A model generated the notes under the pieces. It was given only the letters and a program-made list of their open reading frames with translations, ran no database searches and was not told the DNA's origin. A stretch of 5,686 bases of DNA from the NCBI GenBank assembly GCA_029864225.1, contig JAOTTU010000126.1:1-5686 (forward strand). Reading direction: 5' to 3'. Positions 1 through 5,080 of this stretch are shown in pieces (within the stretch, counting starts at the first letter, position 1; every line of letters starts with the position of its first letter). Source of the DNA: Gammaproteobacteria bacterium (GTDB lineage Bacteria; Pseudomonadota; Gammaproteobacteria; UBA9214). A program made the translations under genes and the position numbers.

Positions 1-1
1 G

Positions 2-664
2 CGCCGGGCGGAACCCAGGCTCGATGGGAAAATTCTCTACGAAGTGAAACTTGGCGACGAGTTCCTGATGTCCAGCCTGTTTACCAACGCCGAGATTCAG
101 CTTGCGAGACTAGGGCTCGCCGCGCTTGAAGGCACTGACCTGGACTTCGTGGTCGGGGGATTGCGTCTGGGCTATACAGCGGTTGCGGCCCTGGAAGACC
201 CGTCAGTCAGGTCGCTCATGGTCGTCGAGGTGATGGAACCGGTTATCGACTGGCATCGTCGGGGCCTCGTACCGCTTGGGAAGGAATTGCTATCAGACCC
301 TCGTTGCACCCTTGTCCATGCCGACTTCTTTGACGTTGCATCATCATCCGGCGATGGATTCGATCGTACAAGCACACAACGGCTGGTTCACGCTGTGTCG
401 CTGGATATCGATCATTCACCCAGCCATTGGCTCAACCCTGGAAACAGCGTATTTTATACAGCGCCGGGGCTTCGAAACCTGGCTGACAAGCTCCATCCCG
501 GCGGTGTCTTCGGGCTGTGGTCCAATGATCCCCCGGATGCTGAATTCACGCGACTGCCGGATACCGTATTCCAGTCTTCCGAGTCCAAAATTGTGACCTT
601 TTCGAACCCATATACGGGCGCTGAATCGTCCAACACCGCCTACCTGGCTCACAAGAGCAAATAA
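2..664 (+). CDS. Spermidine synthase-like protein (class I SAM-dependent fold), 5'-partial
   Basis: The frame is open to the left edge, so the start is outside the window; the GTG at position 44 is only an internal valine. About 220 C-terminal residues are visible, ending at TAA. They read as the aminopropyltransferase/methyltransferase fold. The first visible residues (LYEVKLGDEFLMSSLFT) resemble the end of the N-terminal beta domain of spermidine synthases. DFVVGGLRLGYTA is the glycine-rich cofactor loop, followed by VVEVMEPVIDWHRRG, HADFFDV (the acidic nucleotide-binding position), AVSLDIDHSPSHWL and LHPGGVFGLWSNDPPD. The cofactor loop carries Arg where such loops usually have Gly (GGLRLG). 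Members of this group are often called spermidine synthases, but real putrescine aminopropyl transfer is unproven, and a methyltransferase-like or non-polyamine role is possible. No T-tailed terminator follows directly. The family assignment is fairly safe; the substrate is not. Confidence 0.85.
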   Translation, partial: RRAEPRLDGKILYEVKLGDEFLMSSLFTNAEIQLARLGLAALEGTDLDFVVGGLRLGYTAVAALEDPSVRSLMVVEVMEPVIDWHRRGLVPLGKELLSDPRCTLVHADFFDVASSSGDGFDRTSTQRLVHAVSLDIDHSPSHWLNPGNSVFYTAPGLRNLADKLHPGGVFGLWSNDPPDAEFTRLPDTVFQSSESKIVTFSNPYTGAESSNTAYLAHKSK

Positions 665-683
665 TGGCAAATGGTGAACTCAG

Positions 684-742
684 GCAGGTGAGAGCTGTAG
701 CGAATGGTACATAACCAGGTTCTGCAGCTCGTTTCGGCCTGC
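684..742. repeat. Imperfect nested inverted repeat after the spermidine synthase-like gene
   Basis: GAGCTGTAG at 692-700 pairs with CTGCAGCTC at 722-730 with one G-T position. An outer GCAGG (684-688) faces CCTGC (738-742), and the loop holds a smaller TGGT/ACCA hairpin (705-717). The segment could fold in RNA at the 3' end of the upstream transcript. There is no U-run, so it is not a classical intrinsic terminator. It may be an mRNA end-stabilising structure or a decayed repeat. Confidence 0.35.
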
Positions 743-803
743 ACCCAGGGCGTCAATCTGTCCATGGGATTGCATTCTGGCCATAGTGACTCTCAGGAAA
801 CGA

Positions 804-832
804 TTTAACGCGAGAGGACTTTCCCTTATACT
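804..832 (+). promoter_or_regulatory. Sigma70-type promoter for the 51-aa lysine-rich protein gene
   Basis: TATACT at 827-832 matches the -10 consensus at five of six positions. TTTAAC at 804-809 is a weak -35 (three of six) with an ideal 17-base spacer. Transcription would start near 839-840, about 30 bases before the ATG at 870. It is the best promoter-like sequence in this gap. Confidence 0.5.
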
Positions 833-869
833 TTGCCTGAACATCAAATCCAATTGAACAGGATCGCAA

Positions 870-1025
870 ATGGCCAAAACCAACTACGCATTCGAAAAGC
901 GTCAGAAAGATATCGCCAAGAAAAAGAAGAAGGAGGAAAAGCGGCAGCGTAAAGCCGAGGCAAAGGACGAACAGCATCCGGAGAACCCGCCGCAGCCGCC
1001 CGTCGACGAGACCACTGTCGACTGA
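870..1025 (+). CDS. Small lysine-rich basic protein, 51 aa, function unknown
   Basis: ATG at 870 is preceded by AGGA (860-863) at a 6-base spacing, a good ribosome binding site, with a TATACT promoter about 40 bases upstream. The product begins MAKTNYAFEKRQKDIAKKKK. It has a strongly basic helix-prone segment (about residues 9-32, many K/R/E), then an acidic, proline-rich tail with EHP- and PPQPP-like stretches and a final VDETTVD. There is no signal peptide or membrane segment. This composition resembles short conserved hypothetical proteins of proteobacteria that start MAKTNY.FEKRQ; I know no assigned function for them. A basic head and acidic tail could suit binding RNA or the ribosome, but that is inference. 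It converges on yaiL, whose product also has a lysine-rich coiled coil. The start is well supported; the gene is missed by common 60-codon cut-offs. Confidence 0.75.
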   Translation: MAKTNYAFEKRQKDIAKKKKKEEKRQRKAEAKDEQHPENPPQPPVDETTVD

Positions 1026-1036
1026 TCGTCACTCGA

Positions 1037-1114
1037 GGAAAAGGGGACATTCTGGTTTTTATTGCAACCCGGTAATCCGGATGAGTGAAAAAACCGGAAT
1101 GTCCCCTTTTTTCC
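1037..1114. terminator. Bidirectional terminator-like long inverted repeat (GGGGACATTC family)
   Basis: The left arm, 1039-1060, reads AAAA GGGGACATTC TGG TTTTT. The right arm, 1088-1112, is its reverse complement, with one T-to-C change and two extra T's in the outer run. The loop of about 27 bases contains a small CCGG-TAAT-CCGG hairpin (1069-1080). On the + strand the stem ends in six T's and on the - strand in four T's, so it could terminate both converging genes (51-aa protein, + and yaiL, -). The arm also occurs in diverged form at 3697-3722 and 3883-3907, so this is a dispersed repeat and not only a local terminator. Confidence 0.7.
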
Positions 1115-1123
1115 TTGCAGTTC

Positions 1124-1663
1124 TTACCACATCAAATCATCGGGAACCTTGTAATCCGCGTAGGGATCATCTTCCCCATGCTCCAGCTGTGTCGTTGCAT
1201 TGCTGACAATGCAGGATTTCTCGCGCAGCATGATTTTCTCTGCAACAATCGACGGAATCACATCGTATCGATCATCAAACCTGACAATGGCGAGAAGGCC
1301 GCGTCCCAGCTTTTCGTGGACCTCTTCCGAGACAAAGATCTTCCTGATCGCTGTACCATCCTGAAAGTTATATCCCAGCTCGCCGTAGTCCCGCGGCAGC
1401 CGATTCAATTCCACCAACTGACGAACCTGAGCATGAACTGCTTTGCGCTCGAGTTCTTCCTTTTGCTGGCGATTGAGTTCGCGATCGCGAGCCGCTTTCT
1501 CTGCCGCTGCCTGCCGGGCAGCCTCCGCAGCTTCATCGACCACCTCGATCTTCTGCTTGTTCTTCTGTTTCTGTTGCTTGATCTTCGACTTCTTCGCCTT
1601 GTTGAGCTGGGTCTTGTTCACCAGGCCGGCCTTGAGAAACTGGTCACCAAACGAATTTGCCAT
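1124..1663 (-). CDS. yaiL: YaiL / DUF2058 family protein, 179 aa
   Basis: The start chosen is ATG at 1663 (MANSFGDQFLKAGLVNK), preceded on the minus strand by GAAGGT about 8 bases upstream. A longer frame to 1714 would add 17 residues with no family counterpart. The resulting 179 aa equals the usual length. The N-terminus (residues 1-15) matches the conserved QLLKAGLV-type motif. Residues about 16-75 form a charged coiled coil rich in K, Q, E and A (KKSKIKQQKQKNKQK, then EAAEAARQAAAEKAARD). Residues 75-160 are the compact conserved domain (QVRQLVELNRL, GYNFQDG, IRKIFVSEEV). The protein ends in the family signature DDPYADYKVPDDLMW. The family has been annotated as nucleoprotein- or polynucleotide-associated, but its exact role is unknown. 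Probably cytoplasmic and single-gene; its 3' end abuts the inverted repeat at 1037-1114. Confidence 0.93.
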   Translation of the reverse strand: MANSFGDQFLKAGLVNKTQLNKAKKSKIKQQKQKNKQKIEVVDEAAEAARQAAAEKAARDRELNRQQKEELERKAVHAQVRQLVELNRLPRDYGELGYNFQDGTAIRKIFVSEEVHEKLGRGLLAIVRFDDRYDVIPSIVAEKIMLREKSCIVSNATTQLEHGEDDPYADYKVPDDLMW

Positions 1664-1723
1664 CGGAGTTACCTTCACATTCCAGAATTCAGCGGTTCTC
1701 GCAAGAGCATGCACTATCCAATC

Positions 1724-1738
1724 ATTCTATATATCATA
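1724..1738 (-). promoter_or_regulatory. Putative -10 region for yaiL
   Basis: The minus strand reads TATGAT (1738-1733) and, overlapping the same AT-rich patch, TAGAAT (1729-1724), each five of six or close to the TATAAT consensus. No -35 of quality stands at 16-18 bases, so the assignment rests on AT-richness and on position 60-75 bases before the ATG. Confidence 0.25.
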
Positions 1739-1828
1739 TTCATATTCTAACCCGGCGGCAGTCCAGATGGACACTCTGTACAAGCTGCAACCACAAGAGC
1801 ATAAATGATAAATCGGGACAAACCACGA

Positions 1829-1847
1829 TGACAGGGCGTTACTGTCA
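1829..1847. repeat. Short perfect inverted repeat TGACAG-N7-CTGTCA
   Basis: Two six-base arms (1829-1834 and 1842-1847) flank seven bases. The size and symmetry would suit a dimeric regulator operator, but it lies about 160 bases before the downstream GTG and about 165 bases before yaiL, and no second copy was seen, so this is only a possibility. Confidence 0.3.
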
Positions 1848-2004
1848 GAAAATGTGATCTGTGCCCTATTCACCCTGCTTTGGGAACAGCATGCTTCACT
1901 TCAGACGCAGTCGGGACGGTCGCTAATACTGTAACAGACGCCTTCAAACAGCCCAGGAGACCGCCATCGGTGTAAATCATGCAGGCCGCACAGGAAAAAA
2001 TGAC

Positions 2005-2529
2005 GTGACCAGACTATTAACCGGCTCAGTGCTGGCCGTTTTGCTGTCATTCCAGGCACAGGCGTCTGACAAAATGACCAGGGAACACATCCAGCAGGTT
2101 ATCGATGTGACTGATGCGGCTGCAAAGAATCGCGACACAGCCGGCATTGGGGAGTATCTGAGTGAAACCTTCGAGAAAGTAATCGAGTTTCCCTATGATG
2201 AATGGATGGCTACAGTGCGACTCGATAAGGAAAAGTACCTGAACCTGATCGACGAGGGCTGGCCAACAATCGAGGATTACGAGTATCAGCGCGATAATAC
2301 GGTTATTCACGTCATGCCGGACGGCTTGAGTGGACACTCGTACTCAACTATAACCGAGACCCTTACACTTGACGGCACAAGAAGGGTCAGCAAATTCCGC
2401 GAACATGCTTTATACGCACTGGAAAACGGGAGGCCGGTAATAACGCAGATCAGCGGCCACACACTGGTTGGACATACAATGCCAGAACCGGATGATAGTG
2501 CAGGAGCATCTCGCAGGCGCGATTATTAG
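2005..2529 (+). CDS. Small exported protein, possible NTF2/SnoaL-like fold, 174 aa
   Basis: The start is GTG at 2005, with AGGA nine bases upstream. The ATG five bases earlier runs into a stop after two codons, and no other in-frame start fits. Residues 1-20 are a clear Sec signal peptide: basic MTR, a hydrophobic core, and a cleavage motif AQA before SD. The mature part has an N-terminal amphipathic helix (residues 25-55, HIQQVIDVTDAAAKNRD then IGEYLSETF). It continues with alternating strands ending TVIHVMPDGLSGHSY, TITETLTLDG, SKFREHALYALENGRPVITQISGHT. That helix-then-strands order, with a curved sheet made of long strands, resembles small NTF2/SnoaL-like domains; the match is by eye and weak. 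It is probably periplasmic with no assigned activity. The last codons (SRRRDY) are encoded by a copy of a repeat also found at 2589-2603, so the natural C-terminus may have been altered. It converges on the alarmone hydrolase gene. Confidence 0.8.
   Translation: MTRLLTGSVLAVLLSFQAQASDKMTREHIQQVIDVTDAAAKNRDTAGIGEYLSETFEKVIEFPYDEWMATVRLDKEKYLNLIDEGWPTIEDYEYQRDNTVIHVMPDGLSGHSYSTITETLTLDGTRRVSKFREHALYALENGRPVITQISGHTLVGHTMPEPDDSAGASRRRDY
2510..2524. repeat. Direct repeat copy 1, overlapping the end of the exported protein gene
   Basis: CTCGCAGGCGCGATT here is identical to 2589-2603, 79 bases on. Its core TCGC-AGGC-GCGA (2511-2522) is a small hairpin. The copy supplies the penultimate codons of the upstream gene and lies 3-8 bases before its TAG. 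Confidence 0.7.
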
Positions 2530-2582
2530 TTCATCGCAACGCACTCAGTAGCCCCTCCTCCCTTACGAATGATGCCCCCCGT

Positions 2583-2610
2583 AGGCGCCTCGCAGGCGCG
2601 ATTGGTGCCT
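2583..2610. repeat. REP-like hairpin containing direct repeat copy 2
   Basis: AGGCGCC (2583-2589) pairs with GGTGCCT (2604-2610) with one G-T position. Inside it TCGC (2590-2593) pairs with GCGA (2598-2601) across AGGC, leaving a TT bulge. A GC-rich, bulged stem of this size between converging genes is typical of REP elements. It lies nine bases beyond the stop of the alarmone hydrolase gene. There is no T-run on either strand, so it may protect mRNA 3' ends but is not a standard intrinsic terminator. Confidence 0.6.
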
Positions 2611-2618
2611 GGAAGTGG

Positions 2619-3158
2619 CTAAGGCCGGGCTGCAAAGGCCTTATCAAACAGGGCCTCCAAGGGACCATGTGCTCCCCGAAGCTGGTCGATGACAGCCTTC
2701 GCCCAGTCGAAGTATTCCTGGCGTCTTTTCAGATCCCAATCTGCTGGCGGGTTACTGGCTACATCACGCAGGTTACTGATCTTGTCCGCCAGCTTGACCC
2801 GCTTCGCCTGGTCGCCGATATGCGCGGCGTGCTCGATCTGATACTGCTTGCGCACTGCCTTTTCCAGAGTCTTGTCATCGGTGACATCCATGACGATAGT
2901 CCTGATCTCCTCACCAAACTCTCGCTCCAGTTCCTCGGGGGTAGTGTCTGTATCCTCAACAGTATCATGTAGCAAGGCAGCGCAGATCACGCTGATATCC
3001 GTGATATGCCCCTCATTGCAGAGGATATTGGCCAGTGCGATTGGATGATTGATATAAGGTGATGATTCAACATCCTTGCGCCGCTGATGCCGGTGCTTGT
3101 GCGCAGCAAAGGCGAGCGCCTTCAACAATTGCTTCAGGTCTTCTTCACTGATACTCAT
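2619..3158 (-). CDS. MESH1-type small alarmone hydrolase ((p)ppGpp / NADPH phosphatase), 179 aa
   Basis: A single HD domain without synthetase, TGS or ACT domains. The start at ATG 3158 (MSISEEDLKQLLKALAF) is chosen because AGGGGG lies six bases upstream; the in-frame ATG at 3179 has no ribosome binding site. From this start the protein has 179 aa, the same length as human MESH1 (HDDC3), and aligns over its whole length with a constant three-residue offset. The residues known to bind Mn2+ or substrate in MESH1 are all present: R27 in QRRKD, H38 in YINHP, H64-D65 and E68-D69 in HDTVEDTDTT, D125 and N129 in KLADKISNLRD. The expected reaction is removal of the 3'-pyrophosphate from ppGpp/pppGpp. 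MESH1 also dephosphorylates NADPH, so that activity is possible here. Cytoplasmic. It could balance a separate synthetase (RelA/SpoT or a small synthetase), none of which is in the window. Family call very firm; in vivo substrate inferred. Confidence 0.95.
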   Translation of the reverse strand: MSISEEDLKQLLKALAFAAHKHRHQRRKDVESSPYINHPIALANILCNEGHITDISVICAALLHDTVEDTDTTPEELEREFGEEIRTIVMDVTDDKTLEKAVRKQYQIEHAAHIGDQAKRVKLADKISNLRDVASNPPADWDLKRRQEYFDWAKAVIDQLRGAHGPLEALFDKAFAARP

Positions 3159-3196
3159 GGCTAGCCCCCTGTTAACCATATTATCGAACCGGTACA

Positions 3197-3227
3197 GGAT
3201 AGCTGCCGCAAGCTGCGGCAGCTATCC
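3197..3227. repeat. Perfect 14-bp inverted repeat (hairpin) upstream of the alarmone hydrolase gene
   Basis: GGATAGCTGCCGCA (3197-3210) and TGCGGCAGCTATCC (3214-3227) are perfect reverse complements around a three-base loop. On the minus strand it lies about 40 bases before the hydrolase ATG and about 120 bases after the membrane protein stop. Neither side has a T-run. It could be an attenuator-like leader structure, a transcript-end barrier between the two genes, or a regulator site. Confidence 0.75.
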
Positions 3228-3345
3228 GGCAGACGCCTCATTTTCATCGTTTCAGGTAATACGCGCAAATCTTCCGGATATGCATCGAACATAAACATTT
3301 CCGATCGGACCCTTTTGTCATCGTTAATAACAATGCAATGATCGC

Positions 3346-3675
3346 TCAATCGGCGGCCTGCGAATCCCCGTCACGCAGGCGTTTCAGGAGATAGACAATC
3401 AGTGCCGTCACGAGAATCAGGTAGCCAACGGATATTATTATGATCGCCATGAATGCCTCTGAAACATGGGTGTGCGCATTTGCCAGCACAAAGATCAGTA
3501 AGGCGCCCAGCCACGTCACCAGGACCCATGCCAGCCAGATGATCACCGGACGTGCGCTGCGCCAGCCTTTCTTTGCCATGAGGTCCTTAATCGTTGCGGC
3601 AATACACAGGGCTGATATGAACACAAACACCCCTTTTGCCACTAGCGTCAGGATACTAATCCCTATGTCTGTCAT
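3346..3675 (-). CDS. Small three-helix inner membrane protein, function unknown, 109 aa
   Basis: The start is ATG at 3675, with AGG about seven bases upstream on the minus strand. Three hydrophobic helices are evident: residues about 5-27 (GISILTLVAKGVFVFISALC), 44-65 (VIIWLAWVLVTWLGALLIFV) and 74-97 (AFMAIIIISVGYLILVTALI). The loop between helices 1 and 2 (KDLMAKKGWRSAR) and the C-terminal tail (KRLRDGD) carry nearly all the positive charge. The positive-inside rule therefore predicts the N-terminus in the periplasm and the C-terminus in the cytoplasm. No catalytic motif or family was recognised. It is on the same strand as the alarmone hydrolase gene, 187 bases upstream, with a strong hairpin between, so co-transcription is possible but unproven. 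Its own upstream region is the repeat-bounded segment at 3697-3907. Confidence 0.75.
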   Translation of the reverse strand: MTDIGISILTLVAKGVFVFISALCIAATIKDLMAKKGWRSARPVIIWLAWVLVTWLGALLIFVLANAHTHVSEAFMAIIIISVGYLILVTALIVYLLKRLRDGDSQAAD

Positions 3676-3696
3676 GGGTAACCTGTTTTTGTAGAG

Positions 3697-3907
3697 AAAG
3701 GGAAAATTCTGGTTTTTTCATTTCACACCCTATCTCTCCTGGAGGGAAGCAGGTTCAACTGCAGGGACGGTGTACCTGGAAGTACAAGTGTCCCGAGAGG
3801 ACAGGAGCCCGGGCCGATAATACCAAAAGCAGGCGCTATAGAGGACGCATGGAGCAGTTACCGAGGATCACGGGCGGCACCATGAAAAATCAGAATGTCC
3901 CCATTTC
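3697..3907. mobile_element. MITE-like or decayed insertion segment bounded by inverted repeats (GGGGACATTC family)
   Basis: The left end (3697-3720) reads AAAGGGAAAATTCTGG followed by a T-run. The right end (3883-3907) is, in reverse complement, GAAATGGGGACATTCTGA followed by a T-run and CAT. The two ends therefore form imperfect terminal inverted repeats, and both match the arms of the palindrome at 1037-1114. The interior of about 160 bases carries no recognisable gene; it has several small GC hairpins, such as TGTCC-5-GGACA (3789-3803). Repeats of this general style flank RAYT/IS200-like transposase genes in gammaproteobacteria, so this may be a non-autonomous or gutted copy. No target-site duplication was made out. 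Together with flanks it fills the gap 3676-3963. Confidence 0.5.
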
Positions 3908-3942
3908 GACTCGCAGCGGACGCAGTGCGCACCGGTATAACA

Positions 3943-3955
3943 GGGATCAGACCCC
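3943..3955. repeat. Short GGGATCAGACCCC palindrome-like fragment
   Basis: GGG at 3943 pairs with CCC around ATCAGA, eight bases past the stop of the peptidase gene (on its downstream side). Its TCAGACCCC half resembles the CTCTGACCCC end of the inverted repeat at 5007-5056. It may be a fragment of a related repeat, or coincidence. Confidence 0.25.
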
Positions 3956-3963
3956 AGTACTTC

Positions 3964-4992
3964 TCATTTCCCGGCGAGCCCCGCGATGACGTCCGCCAGC
4001 CCGCCGGTCACCCGCGCCAAGGCTGTGTAATCAAGCTTTTCCGGCGTGTCCGTCGCCGAATGGTAGTGCGGATAACGAAACAGCGCCGTGTCCGTAATCA
4101 TGATGGCCGGGTAGCCTGCCTGCCAGAAGGACCAGTGGTCCGACCAGTGGACACCCATCATCCAGCCCGGGGCCGCCACGCCTTCCGAGGGAAACGCCGT
4201 CACTGCACGGAACGCCCCCAGGGCCCGGCGAACCAGGCGTCGGGAAGCGAGATTGCCGACAAAGCCGATGAAATTTCCGGTGTCCGGGTAGAAGAAGCGG
4301 AACGGAAAGGGATACCGCTGGCTGGCAGGCTGATCGGTGTAATAGCCGATCGTCTCCAGTGCGAGCATGGCCTTGATCTGCTCCCCGCGCTGGCGCGAGC
4401 GGGCGGCATACAGCTTACTTCCCATCTCGTCACTGTAGAAAAACGGCGGCTCTTCATTGGCAAAGGCCACTAGGCGCACGCTGCGTGCATAGGTGTTGCC
4501 GGCCAGCAGCCGTGCGATCTCCAGCAGCGCGGCGACACCCGAAGCATTGTCGTTGGCCCCCGGTGTACCGGCTATGGAATCATAATGCGCGCCCAGGACA
4601 ATGATTTCCTGAGGCGCAGGGTCACCCGGCAGCTCGACCTCGAGGTTCTGAAGCGTCTGACCCTGGCTCTCGAAATCCTGGGCACGTACCTCGTAGCCCA
4701 AGCCTTCCAGGGTAGCGCGGATATACCCGGCGGCGGCCGCCAGCGCCTCGGGGCGCCCGATATTGCGCTCGCCGATCCGGCCCGCCAACGCCCCGACATG
4801 GTGCTTGAGCTTGTCTTCGATCAGGCGCTCTTCAGCGGACAGGGGCGGCACCGGGGCCGACCAGGACTTACCGGGCATGCCGGTCATGTACCATCCTCCT
4901 GCCATGATGACACCCAGTATGGCACCCCAGCGAAAAACCGGTGCAATCCATTTGCCATTGCCCCTGCAGGCCGCTGAACGGGTGTGTGTCAT
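3964..4992 (-). CDS. M28-family zinc aminopeptidase, membrane-anchored, 342 aa
   Basis: Hydrolyses N-terminal peptide bonds using two zinc ions; predicted to act outside the cytoplasmic membrane. The start is set at ATG 4992 (MTHTRSAACRGNGKW): the frame continues 33 codons upstream, but that extension is the inverted repeat plus the beginning of the divergent amylosucrase gene. No good ribosome binding site is visible at 4992. Residues 16-36 form one hydrophobic helix after a basic N-terminus, so it is a signal anchor or uncleaved signal. The peptidase domain follows from about residue 60. The M28 metal set is complete: H136 in LGAHYDS, D148 in GANDNASG, E180 and E181 in ANEEPP (catalytic base, then ligand), E213 in ALETIGYY and H311 in HYHSATDTPEKLDY. 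Substrates are unknown; M28 also holds glutaminyl cyclases, but GANDNASG and NEEPPFF favour aminopeptidase. It is divergent from amylosucrase, with no evident functional link. Confidence 0.92.
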   Translation of the reverse strand: MTHTRSAACRGNGKWIAPVFRWGAILGVIMAGGWYMTGMPGKSWSAPVPPLSAEERLIEDKLKHHVGALAGRIGERNIGRPEALAAAAGYIRATLEGLGYEVRAQDFESQGQTLQNLEVELPGDPAPQEIIVLGAHYDSIAGTPGANDNASGVAALLEIARLLAGNTYARSVRLVAFANEEPPFFYSDEMGSKLYAARSRQRGEQIKAMLALETIGYYTDQPASQRYPFPFRFFYPDTGNFIGFVGNLASRRLVRRALGAFRAVTAFPSEGVAAPGWMMGVHWSDHWSFWQAGYPAIMITDTALFRYPHYHSATDTPEKLDYTALARVTGGLADVIAGLAGK

Positions 4993-5006
4993 CTCAGAAA
5001 TAAATA

Positions 5007-5056
5007 GGGTCAGAGAACAATTATCGCTAATATTAGAAACAATTGTTCTCTGACCC
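5007..5056. repeat. Perfect 16-bp inverted repeat in the divergent peptidase/amylosucrase promoter region
   Basis: GGGTCAGAGAACAATT (5007-5022) and AATTGTTCTCTGACCC (5041-5056) are exact reverse complements around an 18-base AT-rich loop. The loop itself contains the 10-base palindrome CTAATATTAG (5027-5036). The element fills most of the 88 bases between the two divergent starts (4992 and 5081). It looks like the dispersed GGGTCAGA-type palindromes of gammaproteobacterial genomes. The minus-strand word GATAAT (5026-5021) is the best -10-like sequence seen for the peptidase, but it lacks a -35. Confidence 0.85.
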
Positions 5057-5080
5057 CGATTTTTCAACCGGTATTCGTCC

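Larger units (their letters stand above)
1664..2004. other. Gene-free divergent intergenic region between yaiL and the exported protein gene
   Basis: No convincing gene is seen in these 341 bases. The yaiL side (1721-1750) is very AT-rich and holds minus-strand -10-like words: TATGAT at 1738-1733 and TAGAAT at 1729-1724, without good -35 partners. A short perfect inverted repeat, TGACAG-7-CTGTCA, lies at 1829-1847, and a GTCCA-GA-TGGAC hairpin at 1761-1772. Towards the exported protein gene, TTCAGA (1900-1905) with TAATAC (1924-1929) is a weak promoter candidate. AGGA at 1992-1995 is the ribosome binding site for the GTG at 2005. Confidence 0.6.

Noticed and set aside
1085..1750. Plus-strand open frame of 221 codons opposite yaiL
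   Set aside because: Antisense of yaiL, which has family-typical length and C-terminal signature. The leucine/phenylalanine-rich product is what lysine and glutamate/glutamine codons give in reverse.
2510..2603. CRISPR-like direct repeat pair
   Set aside because: Only two copies of 15 bases with a 64-base gap, and the second sits inside a REP-like hairpin; there is no array and no cas gene.
3691..3885. Plus-strand open stretch of about 65 codons through the repeat-bounded segment
   Set aside because: No ATG, GTG or TTG start in frame, codons unlike the neighbouring genes, and it runs through both repeat arms. Kept only as a note on the interior of the element.
3849..3989. 46-codon ATG frame (MEQLPRITGGTMKNQNV...) crossing the right repeat arm into the peptidase 3' end
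   Set aside because: It overlaps the end of a well-supported gene on the other strand, spans the repeat arm and resembles no family I can name.
3895..4473. Plus-strand open frame of 192 codons opposite the M28 peptidase
   Set aside because: The minus-strand product has a complete M28 metal site; the plus-strand frame is an arginine-rich shadow that starts in the repeat arm.
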